64,000 nt of DNA from Chitinophagaceae bacterium LGM1 (GTDB lineage: Bacteria; Bacteroidota; Bacteroidia; Chitinophagales; Chitinophagaceae): contig CP075895.1 in NCBI GenBank assembly GCA_018604165.1, positions 1,635,501-1,699,500 on the forward strand, written 5' to 3'. A model generated the notes under the pieces. That model searched no databases. It saw only the letters and a list, made by a program, of their open reading frames with translations, and was not told the origin of the DNA. Shown here piece after piece: positions 30,101 to 38,625 of the stretch (the first letter of the stretch is position 1; every line of letters starts with the position of its first letter). The translations under genes and the position numbers were made by a program.

Positions 30101-31000
30101 TTTCATAAAGGTGCGTTTTTTATTGCTGAAAAACTGAAACTGGATGTTGTGCCCATATTATTGCACGGAGTAGGGTATACGATGCAAAAAGGTGATTGGT
30201 TGTTGAAAGACGGAACCTGTTCTATATACATTCAAAACAGAATTAAACCTGATGATGCCCGCTTAGGTACTACTTATACAGAACGTGCTAAGATGATAGG
30301 CAGGTGGATGAGAAATGAATTGAACGAAACAAAAATAAAAGACGAAACACCCAAATACTTTAAAGAACAACTGATACGGAGCTATACTTTCAAAGGGCCT
30401 GTTACAGAATGGTATTGCCGAATTAAAACGAAGCTCGAAGGTTATTACGAACCATTTCATCAACTATTACCACGCAAAGGAAAGTTTTACGACTTAGGCT
30501 GTGGTTATGGCTTTATGACGTATATGCTACACTGGGCTGCACCTGAAAGAACATTCATTGGGGTAGATTACGATACAGACAAAATTGAAACAGCGCAAGG
30601 CAATTTCTTACGTAGCGATAAGCTAAATTTTATGCAAGGGGATGTTACTGATGTAGAGATGCGAGCCTGCGATGGTATCATTATCAGCGACGTGCTGCAT
30701 TATTTACTACCTCATCAACAAGAAGCATTACTTGAAAAGTGCTACAATAGCCTTAATGCTAATGGTACACTGATAATTCGAGATGGGGTAGCAGAGCTGC
30801 AAGGTCGTATAAAAGGCACTAAGCTTACAGAGCTATTTAGCACAAAGCTGTTTAAGTTCAACAAGACACAGAATGAGCTGCATTATATCAGTAAGGCTTT
30901 TGTAGAAGCATTTGCTGCAAAGCATAATATGAGTATTGAAATGCTGGATAATGCAAAGTTTACTGCCAACCTGATTTTCGTGCTAAAGAAACAAGACTAA
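27170..31000 (+). CDS. MMPL/RND exporter fused to PlsC acyltransferase and SAM methyltransferase
   Basis: 1276 residues in one uninterrupted frame. Residues 1-800 are an RND/MMPL exporter with an N-terminal helix (17-37), a first helical bundle (about 270-410), a periplasmic loop (about 450-650) and a second bundle (about 658-800; GLGDDYTIF). Residues about 860-1060 are a 1-acylglycerol-phosphate-type acyltransferase with NHSSFLD (His898, Asp903) and FPEGTRS (964-970). Residues about 1080-1276 are a class I methyltransferase with DLGCGYG (1108-1114) and GVDYD. It probably acylates, methylates and exports a lipid. Similar proteins occur with aryl-polyene/flexirubin genes, but none of those lie nearby. 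Confidence 0.9.
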   Translation: MQVIFVSIYRFFERNKKLYWLFFAGSFLLLAVLALQIKLKDDITSMLPDSKAIKAMNNVVSNTQAGEQVIFMLSFTDSSVTNPDSLITEANDYLSILQKDCAQWIDTIILQPGAGYEEVLVDVVQQNLPLFLNDNDYKRLDTLLEPERIAKTLEQNKKLLLSPAGTFYKTLVAKDPVGISGLVWGKLKTLQADPGYETYEGYLFNNAQRNLSFFLKPKYKASETGKNAALFKKVDELTDTWQAQHADLQVMYFGGPAVAAGNASQLQTDTIVTLSITIVLLLILTYYFFRRKRTSLLLLVPVLFGAVCGLAVMYIVQGSVAVIALGAGAIILGIAIDFAIHFLSHTRHVSNIKVAVQEMSNPLTIGSFTTIAAFLSLRFVSTPILQDLGLFAAASLAGASLCTLIFLPHLPIGSNISSKPTIFDKAGKWKPEKNKWLVIGIILLTPVMYKCIDGVSFDSDMMHLNYLSPKLQKAQEEVSKYNAAALSSVFVMAGDSTGDHAIQQLEKANSIIDSLANTGLIRNASNPTLLVPSVNEQLKRIAKWKTYWTDERQSSVMSTVNAASVANGYSANAFSDFKDVIQKDYKPFDAATQNVLASLFPGGFSKDGNTHYTIASLKVEQANRQAVFDKLKNIEGITIADRQQGATQLVEILNKDFTSIALYSSLIVFFALLIGYGRIELAIIAFLPMAISWIWILGLMSLLGLQFNIVNIIISSLIFGLGDDYTIFTMDGLIEKYRTGKQKLESTRSAVYVSVLTVIIGLGVLLLAKHPALRSIAFISVTGLVCVLFVSQVLQPFLFNWFIQNRADKKFLPFTLRSFFISVFAFAYFFTGSMVLTILGVILTKLWPLNKEKARYWFHAWVSRYTWSMMYIMANVKKRVFNISKEDFQKPAVYIANHSSFLDILVTTMLHPKLVLMTNRWVWRSPVFGAVVRMAEYYPVADGAEESLEPLRDLVSRGYSIVVFPEGTRSYDDTINRFHKGAFFIAEKLKLDVVPILLHGVGYTMQKGDWLLKDGTCSIYIQNRIKPDDARLGTTYTERAKMIGRWMRNELNETKIKDETPKYFKEQLIRSYTFKGPVTEWYCRIKTKLEGYYEPFHQLLPRKGKFYDLGCGYGFMTYMLHWAAPERTFIGVDYDTDKIETAQGNFLRSDKLNFMQGDVTDVEMRACDGIIISDVLHYLLPHQQEALLEKCYNSLNANGTLIIRDGVAELQGRIKGTKLTELFSTKLFKFNKTQNELHYISKAFVEAFAAKHNMSIEMLDNAKFTANLIFVLKKQD

Positions 31001-31001
31001 C

Positions 31002-31619
31002 CTACTTGTAGTCTTCAATAGCTATTGTTTCCTTGCAAAAAAAGTATTCTCGCACATCGTTGGATGCAACGATTACTAAACGGTCTTTTGTGTATTGTTC
31101 TATCCAGTTGGTGTATTGTTCTACACCCTGTTTGTCGAGGTTGGTACAAGGTTCATCTAGCAGTAGTATAGGTGTATCAGCAAATATTGCTTGTGCCAGT
31201 TTCACCCTTTGCTTCATACCAGATGAGTAATCGCCGATAGGTTTGTGTGTAAATGCTTCTAACCCGATTATTTTGATTATCTCAGCAACACTTAATCCTG
31301 ACAATGTTTTTTTGAACCTAAAGTGAAACGTCAGAAATTCATGCAGTGTTAGTTCTTCTACTATTTCCTGCCCCGGCGCGGTAAAGCTGATGTGTGAAAA
31401 TATCTTGTCTATCCCTATAGTACCATTATCATTGCTATACAATACCTTACCTATACTCGGGTTTTGCATCCTTGCAATAATGCGCAATAAAGTTGATTTA
31501 CCGCTACCATTGGCCCCTAATATAGCATAGCTGCCGGGTGTAGTAAAGGAATAAGATATGTCCTTGAAAATCCGGTGTTTCTGAAAACGTTTACTTATGT
31601 TCTCAAGAGATATCTTCAT
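31002..31619 (-). CDS. ABC transporter ATP-binding protein
   Basis: 205 residues from the ATG at 31619 (MKISLENISKRF); the ATG at 31634 is an alternative. Walker A GANGSGKST, signature YSSGMKQRV, Walker B ILLLDEP, then the H-loop region is replaced by VIVASND. Only the ATPase is encoded; no permease is adjacent. It overlaps the end of lpxA, and a lone ABC ATPase after lpxA is a recurrent Bacteroidota arrangement, so an envelope role is plausible. Substrate unknown. Confidence 0.88.
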   Translation of the reverse strand: MKISLENISKRFQKHRIFKDISYSFTTPGSYAILGANGSGKSTLLRIIARMQNPSIGKVLYSNDNGTIGIDKIFSHISFTAPGQEIVEELTLHEFLTFHFRFKKTLSGLSVAEIIKIIGLEAFTHKPIGDYSSGMKQRVKLAQAIFADTPILLLDEPCTNLDKQGVEQYTNWIEQYTKDRLVIVASNDVREYFFCKETIAIEDYK

Positions 31620-32403
31620 TGAATCTGCGGGCATAACCCTTCATGATACCACGTCCGGTATCGCGTACAAATGAGATGATTTCATCGCGCTCGTCAGACA
31701 CAGGTATTTCTGCTTCAATAATGCTCAATGCTTTCGAAACATTATAACCCCTTACAAACAATATGCGATATATGTCAAGTATGTGGTTGATTTTTTCAAT
31801 GTCGTAGCCGCGACGTTTCAGCCCTACAGAGTTGACACCAACATAAGAAAGTGGTTCGCGTGCAGCTTTTACATAAGGCGGCACATCTTTACGAACCAAT
31901 GAACCACCTGTAATGAAAGCATGAGAACCAATGCGTACAAATTGCTGAACGGCTGTAAGCCCTGCTAATACTACATTGTCGCCCACGGTTATGTGTCCTG
32001 CAAGTGTAGTGTTGTTTGAGAATATGCAGTAATTACCCACTTCACAATCATGTGCTATATGAGAGTACGCCATGATGAGGCAGTTGTTACCTATCTTGGT
32101 TTTATTCCTGTCAGTAGTACCTCTGTTGATGGTAACACACTCACGTATTGTCGTGTTATCACCTATTACTGTTTGTGTTTCTTCTCCTTTATACTTTAAG
32201 TCTTGTGGTATGGCAGATATAACAGAGCTCGGAAATATGCGGCAATTTTTACCTATCCTCGCGCCTTCCATTATGGTGACATTCGAGCCAATCCACGTCC
32301 CTTCTCCAATTTCTACATTCTTATGAATGGTAGTAAATGGGTCAATCTTTACATTCGGACCTATTTTTGCATCCGGGTGGATGTATGTTAACGGGTGAAT
32401 CAT
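31603..32403 (-). CDS. lpxA: UDP-N-acetylglucosamine O-acyltransferase
   Basis: 266 residues. Left-handed beta-helix of hexapeptide repeats (IGPNVKIDPFT, IGEGTWIGSNVTI, ATIRECVTINRGT) followed by a helical C-terminus. The His of HIAHDCEVGN is the catalytic residue of the family. First step of lipid A synthesis. The start overlaps the lpxC/fabZ stop as ATGA, so translation is coupled. Confidence 0.95.
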   Translation of the reverse strand: MIHPLTYIHPDAKIGPNVKIDPFTTIHKNVEIGEGTWIGSNVTIMEGARIGKNCRIFPSSVISAIPQDLKYKGEETQTVIGDNTTIRECVTINRGTTDRNKTKIGNNCLIMAYSHIAHDCEVGNYCIFSNNTTLAGHITVGDNVVLAGLTAVQQFVRIGSHAFITGGSLVRKDVPPYVKAAREPLSYVGVNSVGLKRRGYDIEKINHILDIYRILFVRGYNVSKALSIIEAEIPVSDERDEIISFVRDTGRGIMKGYARRFNEDIS

Positions 32404-33866
32404 CGTTTGTCTTTTCTTACAATTTGTGCTACTAATTCGGCTTCCGTTACCAGTTTGTTGCCCACATATACTGTACCTCTCATTTCACATATACCTCGGC
32501 GGATTGGGTTCATCAAATCCAGTTTCAGTATAAGTGTATCACCCGGTAATACTTTGTGTTTGAATTTTACTTTATCTATTTTCAAAAAATAGGTATCATA
32601 ATTTTCAGGGTCGCTATAGTTGTTTAATGCAAGTATACCACCTGTTTGTGCCAAAGCCTCAATCTGCAATACGCCAGGCATTACAGGATTGCCCGGGAAG
32701 TGTCCCTGAAAGAAATGCTCGTTGTATGTAGCATTTTTAATGCCTACCACATGGTTGTCGCTCAGTTCAATGATTTTATCAACTAATAAGAACGGAAATT
32801 TATGCGGCAGCGCTTTTTCTATCTGTGTAATGTCGTAGATAGCAGGCTGGTTAGGGTCGTAATGAGGTACATCAGACAAGTGTTTATTCTTTTTGATGTA
32901 CTGTTTTATTTTTTTAGCAAACTCAACGTTTGATGCATGGCCAGGACGGCTGGCAATAACATGTGCTCTGATGTTGAAACCAACAAGTGCTAAATCACCT
33001 ACTACATCCAGTAATTTGTGTCTGGCAGGTTCGTTGGTAAAGTGTAGTTGCACATTGTTTAATATGCCTTCCTGTTTTACTTCTATATTTTGCTTGTTAA
33101 ATACCTTGGCAAGCCTATCCAGTTCTCCTTGACTTACAGGTTTATCTACTACAACTATCGCATTGCTTAAATCACCCCCTTTTATAAGGTTGTTATCAAG
33201 CAAGTATTCCAATTCATGCAAAAAACAAAAAGTACGGCAAGGGGCTATTTCACCTTTGAATTCTGCAATATGCTTCAGTGTAGCATGTTGCGTACCCAAC
33301 ACTGGTGAATTAAAGTCAATCATGGTAGTTATCTGGTATTCGTTTGACGGAACCGCCAGCATATCTACATTCTTTACAGGGTCGTAATAATGAATATTAG
33401 AATCTATGGTATAAACTATTCGTTTTGCATCTTGTGCTTGTACGCCAACGCTCTCAATAGCTTCTATAAATACTTTTGAGCTACCATCCATAATAGGTAC
33501 TTCAGGGCCGTCCAGTTCTATCAATACATTATCAATGCCTAAGCCTACCAATGCTGCTAAAGTATGTTCTACTGTACTCACTTTAGCTCCATTGTGTTCC
33601 AATGTAGTGCCGCGAGATGTATCTACCACATAGTCGCAATCTGCTTTTACGATGGGTTTTTCGGGCAGGTCTATTCGCTGAAACCTGATGCCATAGCCTG
33701 GGTTGGCAGGCTTCAAGGTCATGGTAACAGGTTCGCCTGTATGTAAGCCAACACCAGGGAGCGATACGGGATTTTTCACCGTATGCTGATATTCTGATGC
33801 AAAGGCTGCGCTGCCTGCATCTGCTTTTTTCTTCGTCTCAGTATGCATTATCGTATCCAAACTCAC
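32400..33866 (-). CDS. lpxC/fabZ: LpxC deacetylase fused to FabZ 3-hydroxyacyl-ACP dehydratase
   Basis: 488 residues. Residues about 28-320 are LpxC ([14 protein letters not shown], the zinc-ligand HTLAAL segment, [14 protein letters not shown], and a late His in SRPGHASN). Residues about 340-488 are FabZ ([32 protein letters not shown]). The fusion joins the committed lipid A step with fatty acid elongation and is characteristic of Bacteroidota. The GTG at 33866 overlaps the lpxD stop as GTGA; the ATG six codons on is possible. Confidence 0.95.
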   Translation of the reverse strand: MSLDTIMHTETKKKADAGSAAFASEYQHTVKNPVSLPGVGLHTGEPVTMTLKPANPGYGIRFQRIDLPEKPIVKADCDYVVDTSRGTTLEHNGAKVSTVEHTLAALVGLGIDNVLIELDGPEVPIMDGSSKVFIEAIESVGVQAQDAKRIVYTIDSNIHYYDPVKNVDMLAVPSNEYQITTMIDFNSPVLGTQHATLKHIAEFKGEIAPCRTFCFLHELEYLLDNNLIKGGDLSNAIVVVDKPVSQGELDRLAKVFNKQNIEVKQEGILNNVQLHFTNEPARHKLLDVVGDLALVGFNIRAHVIASRPGHASNVEFAKKIKQYIKKNKHLSDVPHYDPNQPAIYDITQIEKALPHKFPFLLVDKIIELSDNHVVGIKNATYNEHFFQGHFPGNPVMPGVLQIEALAQTGGILALNNYSDPENYDTYFLKIDKVKFKHKVLPGDTLILKLDLMNPIRRGICEMRGTVYVGNKLVTEAELVAQIVRKDKR

Positions 33867-34936
33867 TGGTTTTCCTTTACTTGTTGTTTATTTAACAGGG
33901 ATGATAATTCAGCAACCATTTCTTCGAGCTTGATGAGCCGTTGCTGCAATTCTGGCAAATTTCTAAAAATTGCCTGACTTTTTAATGAACTTTTATAATC
34001 GTATGCAGGCGAACCTGTTAAAGCTGTGTTAGGTTCATTCACTGTTTTTGATACCCCGCTTTGTGCATTGATGCGTGTACCATCTGCTATTTGTATATGT
34101 CCAACAATACCTACCTGCCCACCTACTATAGCGTTTTTGCCAACTTTTGTACTACCTGATATGCCAGTTTGTGCTGCAATCACCGTGTTTTCTCCTATCT
34201 CTACATTATGGGCTATTTGTATCAGATTATCCAGCTTCACACCTTTTTTGATGATGGTAGAGCCCATAGTTGCCCTGTCTATTGTTGTATTAGCACCTAT
34301 TTCTACATCGTCCTCAATTATCACGTTACCTATTTGCGGCACTTTGCGGTACGTGCCGTCATTTTGCGGTGCAAAACCAAAACCATCTCCACCAATAACA
34401 CTTCCCGAATGTATGATAACACGGCTGCCTAATGAGCAACCATCATATATCTTAACCCCTGCAAATAATCGTGAGTCTTCATTAATCACCACATTATCGC
34501 CAATGTAGCAGCCGGGGTATATTTTTACATTGTCGCCAATGATAACGTTATCGCCTATATAGGTGAAGGCACCTATATACACATCCTTGCCGATAGAAGC
34601 CGTTTTCGATACAAAAGAGGGTTGCTCTATGCCGTTTTTGCCAGACTTGGATATGATTTCATTGTATTTCTCCAACAGGTAAGCAAACCCACTGTATGCG
34701 TCTTTAACGCGTATCAGCGTTGGTTTTACTTTTTGGGTAACTTCCAATGAATCGTTGATAATCAATATGCTTGCATTGGTTGAATAGAGGTACTCTTCGT
34801 ATTTAGGATTGGCTATGAAGCTCAATGCTCCATCACCTGCATCTTCTATTTTGGCAACCTTGCTTACTTTGGCATCAGGGTTTCCCTCTATGCTGCCTTT
34901 TATTAAAGTTGCTATCTGTAAAGCGGTAAACTGCAT
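33863..34936 (-). CDS. lpxD: UDP-3-O-(3-hydroxyacyl)glucosamine N-acyltransferase
   Basis: 357 residues. An N-terminal uridine-binding domain ([18 protein letters not shown]) is followed by a long hexapeptide-repeat beta-helix ([55 protein letters not shown]) and a coiled C-terminal helix. Third acylation step of lipid A. First gene of the lpxD-lpxC/fabZ-lpxA-ABC unit. Confidence 0.95.
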   Translation of the reverse strand: MQFTALQIATLIKGSIEGNPDAKVSKVAKIEDAGDGALSFIANPKYEEYLYSTNASILIINDSLEVTQKVKPTLIRVKDAYSGFAYLLEKYNEIISKSGKNGIEQPSFVSKTASIGKDVYIGAFTYIGDNVIIGDNVKIYPGCYIGDNVVINEDSRLFAGVKIYDGCSLGSRVIIHSGSVIGGDGFGFAPQNDGTYRKVPQIGNVIIEDDVEIGANTTIDRATMGSTIIKKGVKLDNLIQIAHNVEIGENTVIAAQTGISGSTKVGKNAIVGGQVGIVGHIQIADGTRINAQSGVSKTVNEPNTALTGSPAYDYKSSLKSQAIFRNLPELQQRLIKLEEMVAELSSLLNKQQVKENQ

Positions 34937-35006
34937 TCCGACCGTTTATAAATTCCATGTAATTTACATTATCCTTTCTAAATGGCTAATGTATTTGTAT
35001 TAGTTT

Positions 35007-36233
35007 TTATATGACTTCGTTTGTATAGCACAGGTAATTTTTATGTACCGGCTTTGAAAGTGCCTGATTTACTACAGGATTATCAATTTCTGATATATCC
35101 AGCACGTTTCCGTTTTTCATGGCTATCTGTATCTTTTCGTCATTAATATTATAAGTATTGTTGGATGCTACGCCCATAGATACATAATAATCTATATCTG
35201 CTTCGCGGATGTTTTTTTGCGATACAGTACTTTCCTTCAGCGATTTGTATTGCTCTTCTAAAGGAGATGTACTCAATATCACTTTATACAACTTTCGCTG
35301 GCTCATCATCCTGCATAGCATAGATAGTATCTTATCGTCGTGTGCTTGCCATACTTTAATGGATGTCATGATGTCGTTATCGTCCAGTTCACAATACAAC
35401 TTCAGTAAATCTCCATTGTTGGCAAAGCTATCCGCATCATATTTATTGTACAGAAAAAAGCGTAATGCAGGCGTGGCAAATAGCTCTTTACCTTGTTCAG
35501 CCAGTTCTTTGGCTCTTTTCAATATGTTAATTAACAGTATTTCGGCAGAGAGGACAGTTTTGTGTAGATAGACCTGCCAATACATCAACCTGCGGGCAAT
35601 GATGAATTTCTCTACAGAGTGTACGCCTTTTTCCTCTACCATCAATGCTCCATCGTTTACTGTCAGCATTTGCAAAATCCTGTCATAGCCTATAACGCCT
35701 TCCGAAACGCCCGTATAAAAGCTATCTCTGTTCAGGTAGTCCATCCTGTCAACATCCAGTTGGCTGGATACTAATTGGTGCAGGTATTGCTTGGGGTAAG
35801 AACTATTAAAGATATTGATGGCATCTGTCAGCAAGCCGCCCATTTCATGGTTCAGTTGCTGCATGATGAGCTTTGATATTTCTTCGTGCGATACGCCCTC
35901 TATCAATGTATGTTCTAAAGCATGAGAAAATGGTGCATGGCCAATGTCGTGCAGCAGTATGGCAATGCGAGCAGATAAGTATTCTTCTCTGGAAATATCT
36001 AATCCTTTTGCCCTCAATTCATCTAAAGCCTTACCCATCAGGTGGCATGCACCTAGTGAGTGGTGGAAGCGTGTATGCACCGCACCCGGGTACACAAGTT
36101 GCGCCATCCCCATCTGCTTGATGTTTCGCAAGCGTTGAAACCAGGGGTGGTTGATGATTTGCAGTAATTCTTTTTCGGGAAACTTTATGAAGCCATAAAC
36201 GGGGTCGTTAATAATCTTGCCTTTAATGTTCAT
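35007..36233 (-). CDS. HD-domain phosphohydrolase (dGTPase-like)
   Basis: 408 residues. The HD fold shows VYPGAVHTRFHHSLGACH (His57/58 region), LLHDIGHAPFSHALEH (His95-Asp96) and LDVDRMDYLNRDSF. These are landmarks of the SAMHD1/YwfO-like group that hydrolyse nucleotides. The gene sits directly upstream of lpxD, a common Bacteroidota arrangement. Substrate unproven. Confidence 0.9.
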   Translation of the reverse strand: MNIKGKIINDPVYGFIKFPEKELLQIINHPWFQRLRNIKQMGMAQLVYPGAVHTRFHHSLGACHLMGKALDELRAKGLDISREEYLSARIAILLHDIGHAPFSHALEHTLIEGVSHEEISKLIMQQLNHEMGGLLTDAINIFNSSYPKQYLHQLVSSQLDVDRMDYLNRDSFYTGVSEGVIGYDRILQMLTVNDGALMVEEKGVHSVEKFIIARRLMYWQVYLHKTVLSAEILLINILKRAKELAEQGKELFATPALRFFLYNKYDADSFANNGDLLKLYCELDDNDIMTSIKVWQAHDDKILSMLCRMMSQRKLYKVILSTSPLEEQYKSLKESTVSQKNIREADIDYYVSMGVASNNTYNINDEKIQIAMKNGNVLDISEIDNPVVNQALSKPVHKNYLCYTNEVI

Positions 36234-36253
36234 CTATATCTCTGCAATTGGGC

Positions 36254-38506
36254 TTAATCAAATTCTTCCATTATATCACCATCACTGCTTACTTTTTCAG
36301 GCACAATACCACTTGAGGGATATGTACTACTGCGCTGCATACTGGTAGGGTCGTACACATTACAGTCATCAAAATTTTCAGGTTCCTTAAAAGTTGCGTC
36401 TGCTCTTATATCAAGCGATTTGTCTGCATAAACTTTTTGCATGAAGATGCCCCATATAGGCAATGCTGCTGCTGCACCTTGTCCCAATGCCTCGCTGTTG
36501 AAACGCAAATACCTATCATCGCAACCAACCCACGAGCCTGCTAATATCTGCGGTGTGTAGCCAATAAACCAAGCATCTGCCTGATTATTTGTTGTACCTG
36601 TTTTACCGGCAATATCTGCTTTAAAACCATAACGATAACGCAACCTTTTAGCTGTACCAAAATCTACTACACCGCGCATCAGCCTTACTACTTTGTAGGC
36701 TGTATTGGCATTGATGATTTCTTTTTGTTCGGGTACAAAGCTCTTTACCAATGCGCCGTTTTTATCTTCAATCTTGGTAATGAAGTAGGGCTGCACATTC
36801 ATACCACCACTGGGGAACATGGTATATGCCCCCAACATTTCGTAAAGTGAAATATCAGGTACACCCAATGCCAGTGCGGGTACTTTATCCAGTTTTGCCT
36901 TTACGCCACATTTTTGCAGGAAGTCTGCAAATGCATCTACACCCACTTGTTTTATAAGATACAAGGCAGCGTTGTTGATAGACAGTGCCAATGCTTTTGC
37001 CATAGGCAACTGTCCGTATTTAGAGCCACCTGCATCGTACATACCTACATAAGGAAACTGTTGTGGCATGGTAGATACAGAACCGCATGGCGAAAACCCG
37101 TTGTCGACTGCCAAACAGTAGAGTAGTGGTTTGATGGTAGAACCTACCTGCCTGCGGGTGTTCACATTCACGTGGTCGAACTGGAAATAGTTGTGGTCTA
37201 TACCGCCCACCCATGCTTTTACTTCACCAGTATAAGGGTCCATAGCCATAAAGCCCGCCGTCAAAAACATTTTCATGTACTTGATGGAGTCTATAGGGCT
37301 CATCACCGTGTCTTTGTAGTGCTTGTCATTCCATGCAAACACTTTCATCTTTACAGGTTTGCTTAGCTCTGCAATAATCTCATTATGCTTTTTATCTCTT
37401 TCTTTCAAAATCCTGTAGCGTTCACAGTCTTTGATGGACTGGTCTAAGTATTTCTTATGCTTAGTCCATATACTACCATCTCGATACCCCGATTGCTGTA
37501 CAAACAGTTTTTGTATTTCGCTGATGTGCTGTTCAACAGCTGCCTCTGCATACCCCTGCATTTTGGGGTTGAGCGTGGTGTATATTTTCAGCCCGTCTTT
37601 ATAGATGTTATAGTTTGTACCATCGGGCTTTTTAAGTTCTTTGCATATCTTCTTTACTTCTTGCTCTACCACTTGTCTGAAGTATGGTGCCATACCCTCG
37701 TGATAGTCGAGCTTGTGGTAATCTAATACAATAGGTTCTTTCTTTATTTTATCACCGTCTGCTTCGGTTATATACTCATAGTTCACCATTTGGTCAACTA
37801 CTACATTGCGGCGTTTCAGTGCGTTTTCAGGGTTGCGGCGTGGATTGTAGAGGGTATTACCTTTCAGCATACCTATCAATACAGCCGCCTCGTTTACGGT
37901 TACTTTGTCGGGTGTTTTATTATAGAAAGTGAGCGATGCATTGCGTATGCCATACACGTTATCACCAAACGGAACGGTATTCAGATACATCGTTATAATT
38001 TCATTCTTGGTAAGATTGCGCTCCAGTTTTACTGCCATTACCCATTCTTTCAGTTTAATGAATGGCAGGGTAAACATATTTTGGTTTTCTCTTGGGAAGA
38101 GGTTTTTGGCAAGCTGCTGGGTAATGGTAGATGAGCCTCTTTTTTTGCCTGTCAGTACATAAAAAGGTATGGCAACGGTAGCAACAGGGTCTATGCCCGA
38201 ATGGTCGTAAAAACGGGCATCTTCCGTAGCCAGTAATGCATTAAATACATTGGGCGATATTTCGCGGTATTTACTGGTAGAACGGTCTTGCACATAATAG
38301 CGACCTATAAGCGTACCATCTGCTGCATACACGTCAGACGATAAGGCACTACTGGGGTTTTCCAGTTCCTTCATAGATGGCATATAACCAAGCCATCCCA
38401 GATTGATGAATATGATGAGCAGGTTGAATGCAACAACACCTATCCAGAATGCTTTCCACAATAGTTTTACGCTGCGTTTTTTGCCTGTTTGATTTTGCTG
38501 CTGCAA
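36254..38506 (-). CDS. mrcA: Class A penicillin-binding protein 1A
   Basis: 750 residues. One membrane anchor (about 17-38). Glycosyltransferase domain about 60-240 with ATEDARFYDHSG (Glu95) and SSTITQQLAKNL. Transpeptidase domain about 410-690 with SxxK at 456-459 (STIK), SxN at 509-511 and KTG at 635-637. Polymerises and cross-links peptidoglycan. The start must be the TTG at 38506 because an in-frame stop lies two codons upstream and the next ATG would cut into the membrane anchor. A TAGCTTTG promoter element lies 23 bp before it. Confidence 0.94.
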   Translation of the reverse strand: MQQQNQTGKKRSVKLLWKAFWIGVVAFNLLIIFINLGWLGYMPSMKELENPSSALSSDVYAADGTLIGRYYVQDRSTSKYREISPNVFNALLATEDARFYDHSGIDPVATVAIPFYVLTGKKRGSSTITQQLAKNLFPRENQNMFTLPFIKLKEWVMAVKLERNLTKNEIITMYLNTVPFGDNVYGIRNASLTFYNKTPDKVTVNEAAVLIGMLKGNTLYNPRRNPENALKRRNVVVDQMVNYEYITEADGDKIKKEPIVLDYHKLDYHEGMAPYFRQVVEQEVKKICKELKKPDGTNYNIYKDGLKIYTTLNPKMQGYAEAAVEQHISEIQKLFVQQSGYRDGSIWTKHKKYLDQSIKDCERYRILKERDKKHNEIIAELSKPVKMKVFAWNDKHYKDTVMSPIDSIKYMKMFLTAGFMAMDPYTGEVKAWVGGIDHNYFQFDHVNVNTRRQVGSTIKPLLYCLAVDNGFSPCGSVSTMPQQFPYVGMYDAGGSKYGQLPMAKALALSINNAALYLIKQVGVDAFADFLQKCGVKAKLDKVPALALGVPDISLYEMLGAYTMFPSGGMNVQPYFITKIEDKNGALVKSFVPEQKEIINANTAYKVVRLMRGVVDFGTAKRLRYRYGFKADIAGKTGTTNNQADAWFIGYTPQILAGSWVGCDDRYLRFNSEALGQGAAAALPIWGIFMQKVYADKSLDIRADATFKEPENFDDCNVYDPTSMQRSSTYPSSGIVPEKVSSDGDIMEEFD

Positions 38507-38529
38507 GTGTCAGATTTTTGGAAGTAGAG

Positions 38530-38537
38530 CAAAGCTA
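38530..38537 (-). promoter_or_regulatory. -7 element TAGCTTTG for PBP1A
   Basis: Perfect TAnnTTTG on the minus strand, 23 bp upstream of the TTG start. The same octamer precedes the C gene at 53491-53498. Confidence 0.5.
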
Positions 38538-38625
38538 AAAAAATCTTGTTTGGCTAAGCCTGAAATCGTTTTCTTTTCGGTTAAAAACCGGATTATTATT
38601 TTGTATGCAATATTAATCTAAAGTA

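Noticed and set aside
27170-31000. Aryl-polyene or flexirubin cluster
   Set aside because: No ketosynthase, acyl carrier protein or ammonia-lyase genes are nearby; the neighbours are NamZ and lipid A genes.
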